64,000 nt of DNA from assembly GCA_905221605.1 (NCBI GenBank), contig CAJNDS010002261.1, forward strand, positions 62,001 to 126,000. Reading direction: 5' to 3'. The notes below the pieces were generated by a model, which had not been told where the DNA came from, made no database searches, and was given only the letters and a program-made list of their open reading frames with translations. Positions 32,887 to 44,350 of the stretch are shown here, one piece after another. Both the position numbers and the translations under genes were made by a program. Origin of the DNA: Symbiodinium natans (taxonomy: Eukaryota > Sar > Dinophyceae > Suessiales > Symbiodiniaceae). The first letter of the stretch is position 1; each line of letters begins with the position of its first letter.

Positions 32887-33451
32887 TGCACAAAGAAACT
32901 ACGGGGATGGCTGTGGATGGAATGAATCACAATTCATCATGTAGAATCATAGGGTGCTGCTGGGCTTGTCAATAGTGACAAAATCTCTGGCCTCAAGGCG
33001 CATGTTGGCTAAATAGACTGGAGTTGGGCATAGAGAGGGCTGGAAAATCTACCATCCGTTTCTTGCCGGTGGTAAACATCGGGCGGACTTGGTGCTGCGG
33101 TCTAGCGCAGCTCGGCATCTCACGTCCCATCGCGTAAGAGAGTCTGGGAAAGACCCCCAGAAGGGACCCTTAACATGTACCCTTTGTCCGAAATCCCTCT
33201 ACAACGACTGGAGTTCATGAGCACAAGGAGTCCCAATGGCTCGCGCTCGCGCCTCGTGGGGGTATAGGAAGTCAATCATCGTTGCCACATGGCGGAAAGT
33301 AAGGGGACACGCCTGCACAACCGGGATGCTCCCACTGCACTGCACTGCATCTCACGTTGGTGCAAGCTGTAGTGGCACAGTGGTGAGAGGGCCTTGGGGT
33401 ATACCTTTAGCTCAAGTCCCAAGCGAGGATTTGGCCAAAGTTTAGGATCTC

Positions 33452-33580
33452 TCAGACGGACTCCTGCATGCCCGTGACTGCCTTGTCGGCACACGTCATT
33501 ACGTGACGAGGCAAAGGGGCAAGGACCGTTGCCCGGCTACATACAGAGACCTTGAGCTCCACAGCTGCCGCACATGTGCT
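33452..33580 (-). CDS. Terminal exon, unrecognised
   Basis: The minus frame reads TCAAAVELKVSVCSRATVLA then PLPRHVMTCADKAVTGMQES and V with TGA at 33452-33454. Upstream it meets the AT microsatellite at 33598, probably intronic. The island at 33774-34025 has competing frames on both strands and is not called. Confidence 0.4.
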   Translation of the reverse strand, partial: STCAAAVELKVSVCSRATVLAPLPRHVMTCADKAVTGMQESV

Positions 33581-33597
33581 TCCCACACATGCATACA

Positions 33598-33745
33598 TAA
33601 TGCATAAAGACATATATATGTATATACATATATATATATATGTATACAAAAATATAAGGATCTATGTATATACATCTACGTATACATATGCATATACTTA
33701 TACATATGCATATGCAGCAGATAAACATATAAGCATAGAGATAGA
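33598..33745 (+). repeat. AT-rich microsatellite (TATACA)
   Basis: TATATA, TACATA and TATGCA units. Tyr/Ile-rich frames through it are artefacts. Confidence 0.85.
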
Positions 33746-34284
33746 TATAAAAACACAAGCCACCTATTTCATCTCACCCGAACCGATCACACTGGGCTCG
33801 GAAGACATGAGGCCCCAGCAGCAGAAACGTAGGCCGGCCGTCGCCTTCCTCACAGCTGTGCTCAACAAACTAGCCTGCGTCTTCCCCGTGCCCAGACTCT
33901 GTGTCCCGAAGCCTCATGAAAGAGGGAGAGGGAATAGTCCTACAAAGACCAGGCCGGGGCAGGGAAGAAGAAGCCATAAACCCGAAAGCTTGGTGTGGGC
34001 TGCAGGACCTGCAGTCACCCACAGGTGACTGCAGCTACAAGATCTTTCGCTGAGTATTGCCAGGGTTTAGGATTCAGCGGGGTTCAGGGTTTAGTTGAGG
34101 AAGCAAACATACACCCAAACCGATCAAAAGCGGAAGTGGGCACAGCAAAAGAACCTCGCACAGGCGGCCCTCAACCAATCTTGACCCTGTCTTCGCAGGG
34201 GCGAACCTTGAAGTAGCAAGGGATTTTTTCAATGCAAGTTTTTAGGATTCCGGAGTTAGGGCCGGTTGGGGTTCAGGGTTTTCG

Positions 34285-34612
34285 GGAAACTTGCCAGGAC
34301 CTCTGAGCAGAGCCCCATGAGCACGCTCAGCGAGCCGATCCTCGGCAGAGCCAAGGCAGGGTGCAGCTCGCGGCGTAATCCGAGGCTTTGCTTGGGAATT
34401 CAAACGGACTCCTAACGTCGAGCTCTGTTCGTGGCCCCCCCCTTGCCCCCCGGAAGTAAGAACCTTGAGGGCTGCGTGTATGGGGGAGGCAGTCAAATTA
34501 GTTTCAGAGATGCTGGACAGATGCTTGAGTGCAGTTCCTAAAACGACAGCAATGCAACTTTTGTCTGCAGGGCATCGGAAAGTATCGAAGCCCACTGCAG
34601 TTACACACCCAT
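34285..34612 (-). CDS. Two-exon gene fragment, unrecognised
   Basis: The first piece reads VGFDTFRCPADKSCIAVVLG, then TALKHLSSISETNLTASPIH and AALKVLTS (34612 to about 34460). After a GC-rich gap the second reads GVRLNSQAKPRITPRAAPCL then GSAEDRLAERAHGALLRGP (about 34412-34290). Both are on the minus strand in one continuous frame that ends at 34242. No domain is recognised. Confidence 0.45.
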
Positions 34613-34703
34613 GGAAGAACCCAATCCTCCAAACCTTAGCACTAAGATCCTAAAAAGTCCCTAAAACAGCCAGAAAACTCAGATGCAGGTTTGTGGGTGA
34701 ATG

Positions 34704-34930
34704 TCAAGTTGCTTGGCCTTCCCACACCCAAAAACTGGCCCAACCTTCCGTCCCTCCAGTTTTCCCCTTACACTTAGCAGCACTTGTCACCCCATTACCA
34801 CCCCAACCCCAAACTCTGACACCGTAATTAAACCCCACATGCACCAGGGCCCCACACTTCCGGGCCTGAACTTGCTTGCGCTGCCGCATCTGGGCATCCC
34901 TCCCAGAGCCGTCCTGCGCGTGAGCGATTG
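34704..34930 (-). CDS. Possible terminal exon, Gly/Trp rich
   Basis: The minus frame includes RKQVQARKCGALVHVGFNYG then VRVWGWGGNGVTSAAKCKGK and ends at 34704. A second minus frame is also open, so confidence is low. Confidence 0.28.
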
Positions 34931-35081
34931 AGGGGTTTGGGGTTTAGTAAGGGGCTTAGGCTTCACACAGGGGCACTCTAAACCCTTAAGAATCAATGTG
35001 TAGCCCCAAACCCCTATAACAAGTAAACTCGAAACCCGACGCTGTATTAAGCTAAAGTGCAGCCTGAACAAGATGCAGGAG

Positions 35082-35663
35082 CTAAGTGGCCTGGCACCAC
35101 GCCACGTGGACGGCACCCTCAGTAGGGGGCTTCGTGTTCTCCCTCAGAGTCTCAAAATGGCAATATGCCATCACCACGGATAGAACAGTACTGTTCTTGA
35201 TGCAAAGGAAGCACAAATCAGAAACCAGTGACATCCTGCGAGACAAACGAGGATGATGACACTGGCAAGGTCCATCTACGTACGTTGCATCACTGGGCGC
35301 GATTGGTTCATCCCGATGACTTGTCATCCTAGGTGCAGCTACGGGTACACCACTGTTGCATGACCCCCGAGGCCCCAAAGTTCCCCAAACCATCGGATCC
35401 ATCCGAGGGGTCTTCAGAGGTTTAGCTTCCTTGCTATACCAGGCTTACGGCCCTCAACAGTTGCTGACGGCAGTTGTCGCGAGCTGGGCGCGTGTGCCCG
35501 CAGAAGTGCCAACGTGATAATCGCGGTGTAGGCGATCATGGAGACAACGTCCAGCACAGATACCTCAACACGCCGGTGGCAATCGCGCGCCCGGACAACA
35601 GGAAAAACCGGCTGATGGGCGTGCACGTTATCGCGAAACCAGTCGGCCAGGACCTGAAGGTGA
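35082..35663 (-). CDS. Two-exon gene with a hydrophobic segment, unrecognised
   Basis: After a CCTTCAG acceptor (35664) the first exon reads VLADWFRDNVHAHQPVFPVV then RARDCHRRVEVSVLDVVSMI and AYTAIITLALLRAHAPSSRQ. The last part looks like a membrane helix. A second frame from 35402 reads MDPMVWGTLGPRGSCNSGVP, then SDLCFLCIKNSTVLSVVMAY and CHFETLRENTKPPTEGAVHV, ending at 35082. Whether the second part is the next exon or a separate gene is not clear. Confidence 0.45.
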
Positions 35664-35989
35664 CCTTCACATCCTGCCCCCTAAACCTGAGCCCTTAATC
35701 CCCAAACCCTAAAGCCCAAACCCCAAGGTGGGGCCTCCTGCTGGCTCACGCCTGGGCCACGAGCAAAGAGGGAGGAGAGGGGGGCATGGGGGGGGAGGAA
35801 GGCTTTGGCTTTGAAGTGTAGAGTTCAGGACTGAAGGTTTAAGCGTTTTGGGCATACGGGAAGGGTCTGGGGCTCTTTCTGAATTTCTTCTTTATCTACT
35901 CATCTATTTCTTTATTGTTCTGTCTTTCTTTCTCTCTTTCTTGCTATAGGGCGTGAAAAGGGGGTTGCCCCCTCCGCTGCACGCACGTA

Positions 35990-36054
35990 CTCTCTCTTCT
36001 TCTTCTTCTCTGCACTTAGGAGTCCCCCCCCCGAGGAGGAACCCGGCCGCGAAC

Positions 36055-36101
<47 letters not shown>

Positions 36102-36115
36102 TGCTCTCGCTCTCG
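35990..36115 (+). repeat. TC/TTC microsatellite
   Basis: TCTTCT followed by (TC)n with a few interruptions. Arg/Glu and Leu/Ser frames here are artefacts. Confidence 0.9.
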
Positions 36116-36491
36116 CCCTGCTCGAAGAAATGCGTTTGGGGCTGAGGGTTCAGGGATGTTCAGGGCTTCTAAGAAGTGAATTCGGGACTTCGGTGGCCCA
36201 CAGAAAGGAACCTGCACGGGACTTCCAATTCCCCCAGTCCTCTACTCAAAAACCGGCCTGCACCTGAAAACTCTTAAGACTTGAACCCCGAACCCCTCTT
36301 GAACCCTAAACCCTAAACCCACAACCCTAGCTTGGGCCAAAAGACGGACATGATGGAACGCCAGCACGAACGCGGACAGCGCCTTTACCAGGAGGTGTTG
36401 AGGACTTTAGAGTGAGTTAGGGCTTTGGGCTGTAAACGCTTTGCCTTCGAGGTTGAGGCTCTTGCGGCTAGTGATAGCCAAACCGCCATTG

Positions 36492-36655
36492 TTAAGATAC
36501 CCTGACACTTCTAACTTCTAAGAGAACCGAAAAAAAAACATCCCAGTCGTTTACCCTTCCCGAAGGGTGCGCCAGAAGCAGCGCCGTGACCAGGGCCAGG
36601 CCCCAGCTCCACGTCACCAGCAGCACCAGCCTCGAAGGATGTTCGGGCGTTGGCC
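36492..36655 (-). CDS. Terminal exon with a predicted membrane helix
   Basis: The minus frame reads EHPSRLVLLVTWSWGLALVT then ALLLAHPSGRVNDWDVFFSV and LLEVRSVRVS, stop at 36492-36494. About 18 hydrophobic residues suggest a membrane segment. Confidence 0.4.
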
Positions 36656-36885
36656 GGGGGGGGTGTGGGGAGAACTTCGCGCTTCGAGGGGTCTGGGCTT
36701 TAGCGCGTTTAGGGCTTGTAGTGTTGCGAGGGACCCTCCCCAACTCTAGGGCAAGTCGATTGGGAACCCAGATCCTACATTCTAAGGCGATGGCGCCACT
36801 GGGAAGAGGAGGCAGAAGGTGGCGGCAGACCTGCAGGGAGAGGAAGGCTCCCAGGACTTATCTTCAGACAAAGATTTCCAAGAGC

Positions 36886-37050
36886 GCGGTTCTGTATATG
36901 CGTGTCCTAAGATTGCGGTTCTGTACATGCATGTCCTCAGGGGTGCTTCGGAAGTTTGGGGATGGTGCTGCTTTTGGAAGAAGAATCAGAACCCGACGAG
37001 GGATTGCATTGAGGCTCCCACCGTGCACTCTGTTCCACCACTGCCTCGGG
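36886..37050 (-). CDS. Terminal exon plus duplicated 24-mer in its 3' flank
   Basis: The minus frame (about 37050-36940) reads EAVVEQSARWEPQCNPSSGS then DSSSKSSTIPKLPKHP and TGA. Directly downstream, GCGGTTCTGTATATGCGTGT with CCTA (36886-36909) recurs as GCGGTTCTGTACATGCATGT with CCTC (36915-36938). Confidence 0.35.
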
Positions 37051-37422
37051 GGCGTTAGGACTAGGGCTTAGTGCCTGCCCCACAGCCCCAGCTACCGGAG
37101 GTTTGGGGGCTCAGAGCTTTCTGGATTTAGAGGCCTCTGCTTTTGTTCAAGGCCTAAGTCCGAAGGCCTCAAATCGCCTGCTTGGAGGTTAGTATATCCT
37201 AAAACCTAAGCCTTAAACCCTACTTAGTAGGTCTCTAAGCAAGGCAACCTCAAAGAAGGCGACAAGCAACTCAATGCTGTGGGCCCCAGGCGGCTGTGGC
37301 TATCTGGCCCAGCTCCTGATGGAGGGCTCCCCGAACTGTGCAGCACCGCTCCATTTTTTTTGCAAAAAACCTGCTCCTCACGGCCGCCGCCCACGTTCGG
37401 GTTTAGGTTTTGCATAATTCGG

Positions 37423-37743
37423 TCAGGGGTTTTTTCTGAGCCTTAAACCAACCAGCCAGACAAACCATGAATCTTTAACCAGTTCTCTCTGCCCCCCGGT
37501 GTCCAGCACCGCGGAGCTTGGAGGTAGCCAGGCCTGGCCAGCAAGACACCCGAGAGGGTTGAGGGGGTTTAGGGTACCCCGCAATGTACCCCGAGAAACT
37601 GACACCTGAACTCGGACCTCTTTTTTTTTGGGGGAGGGGGCTGTGGGGGCACTCAGCCCCTGGGCTACAATGCAATGTGACGCAAGTTGAAACCCACAAG
37701 TGAAAACCCAGGATTGAAACATAACAACAACGCCCGTACTCAA
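37423..37743 (-). CDS. Coding-like frame of 106 codons, unrecognised
   Basis: From ATG 37743 the frame reads STGVVVMFQSWVFTCGFQLA. After a low-quality middle that contains a G/A homopolymer, the end reads AVLDTGGQRELVKDSWFVWL then VGLRLRKNP. The two ends look like exons with an intron between them. Confidence 0.4.
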   Translation of the reverse strand: MSTGVVVMFQSWVFTCGFQLASHCIVAQGLSAPTAPSPKKKEVRVQVSVSRGTLRGTLNPLNPLGCLAGQAWLPPSSAVLDTGGQRELVKDSWFVWLVGLRLRKNP

Positions 37744-37749
37744 ATCTTG

Positions 37750-38550
37750 TGTTGCTTGCTCACGTTCGCACTGCCTTTAGACTCTCAACCCCAACACCCC
37801 CACCCCAGAGCCTGGCCAAGATTGCCAGACCCTGGGGCGCGCAAGCTGACATAGTTCTGCCTGAGAGGCATAAGGCTTTGGGGCTCAGATGGCCTACAGG
37901 GGTTTAACGGGCAGGGCGTATGGGGTGTGTAGGGTTTATACTGGGTTTAGGGTTTAGGGTATCTGGTGCACACAGCCACTGGAAAGTGGACTAGCCTGGT
38001 ATCCCAGACCACCCGTCAAGCGGAGGTGGAAGAACTGTAGACATGCCCTAGAATGGCATCGAACAACGGCTGTCTTCAGTTAAAGTAGATCACACTCATG
38101 ATACATTCTCTTCTTCTATGTTCACTTGCAGTATCCTATTTCACACTAAACTAGGTAGAGCAGAGTATACCATAGATATAATGCAGTACTAGTCTAGCGC
38201 AAAGTCGGGCATAGTATACAGCATAAGCTGTTCACACGCGTGGGGTGGAAGTGAAACGTAGCACTCTTGAAAGGCATCACACCAAAACACTAAAAGCCCC
38301 ACTAGCACCCAAAACTCAAACTCTGAAGCGCTACACCTAGGTATCTTTTCGGCAAGCTAACTTTGAAGGAGCCCTGGACCCAAAACGACAAAAGGGTCAT
38401 CTTTCAGCTTCCTACACCCTTAGCCGCCTTAGCCCCAAACTCCTCTCTCTCCTTCAAATTGCAAGCGCCATCTTCGGGCTGCCGGCCACTCCGCTAGCTG
38501 CAAAGGCTGCAAGGTGCCTCAGGTGGTGTCTTTACTAAGTCTTTACTCGG
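37750..38550. other. Divergent spacer between minus and plus gene runs
   Basis: Minus-strand exons lie to the left and plus-strand exons to the right. The spacer holds telomere-like heptads (37900-37965) and an AT-rich stretch (38040-38230). It is a candidate transcription start region, but no promoter motif is recognisable. Confidence 0.3.
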
Positions 38551-38556
38551 ATGGCA

Positions 38557-39134
38557 AATCCGCCGAGGCCTCGGGCCGGAGGTGTATAGGTTGTCAGAGT
38601 TCTGGCAGGCACCCCCCCCAAATCCTCCCCACACCCAAAGCCCTTTTTCGGACCCCTTTTTATGGCCTCAAATGGGTACCCCCCCTGGGAAACCGGGGTC
38701 CGCAAGCGGACGGTTCGCCAGGACCAGAGGGCCCCCGGCCCCCCCACCCCGCCGCCCACCCACCCCCCCCCCACCCCACATCCCCCCCCTCTCCCCCCCC
38801 TACCCCCCCCCTCCCCTCCCCCCCACCTCCCCCCACCCCACCTCCCTCCCCCCCACCCTGCCGAAGAGTCGCCTTAAACCTTAAGGGGCCTGGCTCAACC
38901 CTACGATCACTCCAAGCCGAACCCTAAACCCTCAACCCCAAAGCGTGAACCTTGAGCCCTAAACTAACCCTCAACCCCAAACCCCAAACCATAAACCATA
39001 AACCCGGAACCCTCAACCCTCAACCCTCAACCCAACCCTTATTGCTTGGGGTCCAGCGACTTGGGCGCTGCGGAATCACCATGCTCACGCGGATGCGCTG
39101 GGCCGGGCCGAGGCGGGTCGCGTAGCGTTAAAAT
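38557..39134 (+). mobile_element. Interspersed element, copy 3 of 3
   Basis: It has the same start palindrome, GGTGTATAGGTTGTCAGA, GGGTACCCCCC, a C-rich tract (38735-38860, interrupted), CCCTAAA/CCCTCAA heptads and end block up to GCGTTAAAAT. No long flanking duplication is seen here. Confidence 0.7.
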
Positions 39135-39410
39135 TAAAGCCCTCTGAAACAGATTCCTAGACCCCTTAAACGTGTCTTCTGGACTCGGAAATCCTTCAAG
39201 CAGCCCCCCCAATGGTTCACGAAGAGCTTAGGGCTCAGGAGCTTCGGGCTGAGAGGTTTCTTACCCTTGAAGGCTTCAGGTGACCCTGCACTCCAGAAAA
39301 AAAACCGAGAAAGGGGACCCCTCTCAGGTCCGGGCCATCGGTTTCGGCAGCCTCGCGTGGACTGCACCCCACGCACTCTTCAAGCTTTTCGCATTGGTAG
39401 TGCCGCGGTT

Positions 39411-39602
39411 ATGGCTCAGTCGGGTTCGGGGAACTTAAGACACTTTTTTGAAGCCGTTGGTAGGTATAAGTGGGATTCTGAGTGGCCTAAATCGGGTTCA
39501 TGGCATAAATTCTTCACATCTAAACATCTTGCCAAAATCCGAAGGCAAGTGGAAGATCTGCGAAGGTCGCCGGGAGGGGAAGGTACTACCCGTAAACCCT
39601 AA
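39411..39602 (+). CDS. 63-residue open frame, unrecognised
   Basis: MAQSGSGNLRHFFEAVGRYK then WDSEWPKSGSWHKFFTSKHL and AKIRRQVEDLRRSPGGEGTT end in RKP and TAA. The stop is supplied by a CCCTAAA heptad. The minus strand has several stops. The frame is open upstream of the ATG to 39267, so the start is a choice. Confidence 0.4.
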   Translation: MAQSGSGNLRHFFEAVGRYKWDSEWPKSGSWHKFFTSKHLAKIRRQVEDLRRSPGGEGTTRKP

Positions 39603-39705
39603 ATTCACCACCGTAAACCCCTAGAACCCTGTGAGTATCGCTCTGGGTGTCCGACCACCTCAAAGGTGAAGTACAAAGCCGTCGCCTTGAGGCGAGGAGT
39701 CTGCT

Positions 39706-40026
39706 GTGAATGTGTGGAGTTCTCTACATTCCGGAGTCCTTTGTTGCATACAAGGGCCCAATTGTATAATGGGTGAAAGGGACCCGAAGTTAGGAAACTA
39801 TTCAGCGTACTCGCCCCTCAAAGGACCCTCAAACAGGTCACCCCAGAGCGGCGTGGAGAGTCTAAGCAAGGATTGCAACTCGGGGACACGTCCCGCAATG
39901 CCCCTGTTGCTTCTGGGCAAGCGGCAGTGCCCTCAGCCGAGAGCCAGAAGCCTCCCAGATCCTGCACAAGAAGCCGGAACTCCGTTCGTGCTGATGCTCG
40001 ACGTGGGCCTCACCAAGACCCTGTAA
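39706..40026 (+). CDS. 106-codon open frame, unrecognised
   Basis: The second half, MPLLLLGKRQCPQPRARSLP then DPAQEAGTPFVLMLDVGLTK and TL with TAA, is the better part. The first half (MGERDPKLGNYSAYSPLKGP) is plausible. It may be a further exon of the gene at 39411. Confidence 0.35.
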   Translation: MNVWSSLHSGVLCCIQGPNCIMGERDPKLGNYSAYSPLKGPSNRSPQSGVESLSKDCNSGTRPAMPLLLLGKRQCPQPRARSLPDPAQEAGTPFVLMLDVGLTKTL

Positions 40027-40789
40027 ACCTTACACCCTGAGCTCAAAACAACCCAATGACCCCAAAGCCCTACAACCGAAACCCTCCCTCGCTCACAGGG
40101 GTCCCTAACTCTCGAGACAAACACTTGGCCTGTTGGAAGCCCGGAGCAGACCTCAGAAAGTCTCCAGATTCCTTGAAGAGCTTTATCCTATTTCAGGGCT
40201 TCGGGGTCGTAGGGTTTGGGGTTTAGAGCCCATGGATGCGCTGGGTTCAGGACGTCGTTCAGCATCGAGGGCTTTTTGGGCTTAAAGCATCTAAGGATGC
40301 TGTTTCTTTGCATTCTTCGAGGTTTGTGGAGCTGAGGCTAGCAGGCATTCAAGGATGTATCGGGCCCTGAGTCAGTTCTGAATTGAAAATGAGACATTGA
40401 GCTTCCCGGATTTCCTGGGCCGAATCCTGGCCCTTAGATCCGCAGCCACCCTACCAAAACTAAGAACACCAAAGACACAACCCCAAATCCTGCACCTCCA
40501 AACCCTGAACCCTAGGCCCTGAAGAACCCTAGCCCCGAACCCTAAACCCTGAACCCTTACCGTAGGCAAACGCCTCAAGAGCACTTGGCACCGGATCCGG
40601 GGGCCGCTCCCTCCGAACTGCTCCTGCGCTTCTCGGGGCTTTCCACAGTGCGAAAAAAAAGGAGGGATCCGACAAGAATCAAACTCCAAGCATCCAAACA
40701 AAACTCCGATAAGATCAAGTTTAAGGATTGCAACCTCAAAGCCCCTGAAAGCCTTGGTTCGCACGGCTCCAAACACTGTGCAAAAATGG

Positions 40790-41530
40790 AAGTTTTGCAT
40801 ATTCGCATCTGCCTATTCGAAAGCTCCTATTCGCAGGCTTCAATACTAAGATTTTGCATTTCTGCCTGTTCGCAGGCTCCAACGTGCAAAATACAGCATT
40901 TCTGCCTATCCCGCATGCTCTAAATAAAGACCGTAAAATATTGCACAACTTCTGCTGACCTGCAGGCTCCAGATATTGTTGCAAAAACGACTGCAAATCA
41001 CGGCATGTTTGACGATTTACAGGCTCCAACAATGTACAGTACAGGTGGGCAATCAAATATGCTAAGCATCAAAGGCGCCATAGAAAACAGTACTTCTGCT
41101 TGTGAATTGGCTCCAGACGCTGTGAATTACGGCATTTCTGACCGTTCATTCATGCACTCCATGCACTCATGGCGCAGCCCCCGCATTGGCTAACCCTTTG
41201 CAACTCATATTGTTCTCGAAGCAGTGCCTAATTATTGGGGGGTGCGATATTCATCGAAGCAAGCTTGCAGGGCAAACATGGGGGGGGTTTCGGGCCCCCT
41301 TTCTTTGTAGCAAGCTTCGCGCGAAATAAAAGAGCACGGGCGGTAGAGCGGGGGTGTGGGGGGGGGGCGCAGCCCACTTCCCCGAATACAGCATTTCTGC
41401 CTATTCGAAGGTGCCAAATACTAGGTAATACAGCAGCATAGCATTTCTGGATGTTTTCAAACTACTGTACTGCAACCACGGCACATTTGCCTTCAGCAAG
41501 CTGCAAACACGGTAAACTACGCATTTCTGT
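40790..41530 (-). repeat. Degenerate 50-75 bp repeats (GCATTTCTGCCTATTCGCAG)
   Basis: At least ten variants of GCATTTCTGCCTATTCGCAG followed by GCTCCAA recur at irregular spacing. On the minus strand they can be read as a peptide repeat, TLEPANRQKCKIL, LLEPVNRQTCRDL and YLEPAGQQKLCNIL (open 41056-40736). Other copies are broken by stops. It could be a decayed repeat protein or a non-coding satellite. Confidence 0.55.
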
Positions 41531-41949
41531 CGATTCACTCCGAGTCGATTCACTCCGAGGCTTTAGGATATTTTTGCTGAAGAGAATTTTGGCTCTCATC
41601 GCAGGGCCTGAGCTTCGGGTTTCGCTAAAACCGCCTTCTGGGACAAGACTCCCACTGCCGGAAATCTTAGGTTTCGGGCTCAGGGTTAAACCCTCAACCT
41701 ACACCCATGAACTCTCAACCCTAAGCCCTTAACCCTAAACCCTAAACCCTACACCCTACACCCTCTGAAAGCTCAATGCGCTCCAGAGCCCCGCTGAGCC
41801 CGCGGGCTGTCCTGGAAGAAGGTCCGCCTCAGACACCGTGCTCAAGCTCTCAACCCTAAAGGAACCATGCACTATCCCTAAACCTTGAAACAGAGACCCT
41901 AAGCCCTACACCATGAACCCTAAAGTCTGGATTCAAACACGAGGGTTGC

Positions 41950-42330
41950 GAAGCCAAAGTGATGCATGGCCTGATCAGTTCTGACTCGCCGATTCTAGCC
42001 GGAACCCAGATTCGCGGCGCGAATCCTGCACGAGCCCCAGCCTGTGGCCCCTTCTACCTTGGAAGACCTGGACTGGGGATCCTGGCAGCAAAGGATAAAA
42101 CATGTCGGAGGCGACGGGGTAGTACCTCAGCAACATGGGCAGTTCCCTAGATTATTTATGGTCCCCTTTTTGGGGCCTTAGATGTAGGGTTCCCCCCCAA
42201 GAAACCAAAATTGAGAGGACCGTTCACAGAATTACATTGCCTCCACGGCTGCGGGGCAGGGTAGAACCATCTCAACTCATCTCTCAGGGCCCTTGCGAGC
42301 CGCGCTCCGTCAGCCAGCGCCTCTAGTGCG
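41950..42330 (+). other. Coding-like plus-strand frames, weak
   Basis: The island contains HGLISSDSPILAGTQIRGAN and, further on, ETKIERTVHRITLPPRLRGR in another plus frame. No acceptor/donor pair is convincing. Confidence 0.2.
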
Positions 42331-42479
42331 GGCTTTTTACATGTATGATAGTTAATAGTATGAATACATTATGGCAATCCTTGTGAGCAGTACGATCGTT
42401 GAGATCATCCTTGGGATCACTATGATCGGTATGAAGCAGTATTACCATAGTCCTATGAAAAATCATACGAGACAGAATG

Positions 42480-42765
42480 AGTAATACTCGTCGTAGCAGT
42501 CGTTATTGATGTTGCTGGTGGTTGTGGCGTTTCTGCTGCTAGGGCTGCTAATGCTGCTAGTGTTGTCGTTGTTGTTAGCATTGTCAGCGCTAGCGCGGGC
42601 CAATGTTGATAATGCTGATAGTGTTGTCAGTGTTGTTAGTTAGTGTTGCTAGTGTTTGTTAGTGTTGTTAGTGTTGTTAGTGCTGTTCGTGTGGTTAGTG
42701 TGGTTGGTGTTGTTGGTGTGGTTAGTGTTGCTGGTGTTGCTAGAGTGTTGTTGGTGTTGTTACAT
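42480..42765 (+). repeat. GTTGTTAGT / GCTGCTAGT repeat tract
   Basis: Imperfect 9-base units (GTTGTTAGT, GTTGCTAGT, GTGGTTAGT) densest at 42600-42750. The Val/Leu frame is an artefact. Confidence 0.75.
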
Positions 42766-43031
42766 CACCATGGTAACAGTAAGACTAGTACGAGCACGTA
42801 GGAGAAGTAGTAGGCGTCTGTGTAGGAAGAGGAGCAGGCAGAGGAGATCAGGTCAGTAGTAGCACTATTGCTTAACCCAAAAACCCTCTAACTCCTAGCC
42901 CTTCAAACTCCTAACACCTTCAGAGCCTCAACAGCATTTCAACAACACGATACTAAGAACCCTTACCACCCTGAACACCCACCTCTTCCAAACCCTATCA
43001 GGCTTCTCAAACCTTTGCACTCGCCCATGAA

Positions 43032-43109
43032 CCCTACAACCTCCTAACTGGTCCTAACTTTGGGCTCCGACCCTACAACCTCCTAACTGGTCCTAACTTT
43101 GGGCTCCGA
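43032..43109 (+). repeat. 39-bp exact tandem duplication
   Basis: CCCTACAACCTCCTAACTGG followed by TCCTAACTTTGGGCTCCGA occurs twice back to back. Confidence 0.95.
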
Positions 43110-43674
43110 GCTTGAAGTCGATGGGCCAGCATCGGCGTTGGAAGATCACCAGATCGGGGTCCTCGGGTGCTGCTTCGGGGGTTCATGAACGAAGGTCCCC
43201 CCCCCCCCCCCGGACCCCCTCCAAACCCCCTCCAAACCCTCAAAGCCCCAACCCCAGAGCTTCAGGGTGTTCAGGGCTTTGGGATGTTAAGGTTGGCTCA
43301 GGTTTCAAGGGGCAGGAATGCTTAAGCTTCCGGCCGTGCCCTGGCAGAAGGCCAACAGCTGCCGCTGCGATTGCAAATCCTGTCCAGGTCTTCGGTCTTG
43401 TGTGTTTTGGGGCTTCGGGCTTCGAGGTGGAGCTATAGTTTTGCGACTCGCTCGCGAAACGTTACGTTCTGGAACCTCGGAGTCTGAAGCCCAAGATATC
43501 CAAAATCACGGAATCCCGTGAATCTTTCACGGCTAGAACATGAAATCACAGTGTGTCCGTCCCAGGCAGCATGCTGCTTCCTTTCCAGGTCCAGGCCAAT
43601 GCCGCTACCAGGAAGACGGCACATATCCGTGAGAAGAACCGATAAGTCTCTTTGAAGCCCCTTTCACCCTGAAC

Positions 43675-43795
43675 CTAAACTCCCTAAACCCTAAACTCCC
43701 TAAACTCCCCAAACTCCCCAAACTCCCTAAACTCCCCAAACTCCCCAAACTCCCCAAACTCCCCAAACTCCCCAAACTCCCCAAACAGCCAAGAG
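43675..43795 (+). repeat. 10-bp minisatellite (AACTCCCCAA)
   Basis: About 11 units of AACTCCCCAA or AACTCCCTAA, apparently derived from the telomere-type heptad. The Leu-Gly-Ser frame on the minus strand is an artefact. Confidence 0.8.
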
Positions 43796-44055
43796 CCACC
43801 GAAAGGAAAAGCCTCGAGAACCAGGGAGGTGCTAAACTCGAGGCCATGGTCAAGGTCCGTGGAAAGCGGGTCCGAGGAGACCTTTGAGAAGGCTTTTGAG
43901 GGTTCTTGTGGGGTTTGGGGTGTAAGCAGGTGTTGGGCTTACGGTTTGCAGGATTGCTTGAGGCTCACTGTTGAAGACTTTGCAAGCCCGGGGGGTGAGC
44001 TCTAACGTAACCTAAACAGCTACTTTGGCCACCCAACCCCCAGCTGCGTGGGGCG

Positions 44056-44350
44056 GTGTTTACTCGTCGCTTATTGTTAGATCAGGAATTCGACTGGTTC
44101 GATATCAAACTCATGGGAAGGAATGCCTGTTCTCTCCATCTTGTCAGGCTAAGGCCCGCCAAGGTCGAGGCCCGAATTCCCCAAGTCACGACAAGGTCCA
44201 CGGCACCTGGCGGCAAGACATGTCCTACAGATCTCCTCGTGAAATTGCACGCCTGCAGGCGAGCATCATGCTCATCAGCCAGGCTGTTGTGGGCTGGAGC
44301 CTGCTACCACATTTGCCCGGATGGAGTAGCATCATGACATCAGGAAGCCC
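44056..44350 (+). CDS. Coding-like plus-strand region, unrecognised
   Basis: One plus frame reads LLLDQEFDWFDIKLMGRNAC and later TCPTDLLVKLHACRRASCSS. The overlapping plus frame reads SYRSPREIARLQASIMLISQ then AVVGWSLLPHLPGW. One intron may join parts of both. Confidence 0.3.

Noticed and set aside
33340-33430. tRNA-like segment with GTGGCACAGTGGTGAG
   Set aside because: No cloverleaf with matching acceptor stem and B-box could be drawn.
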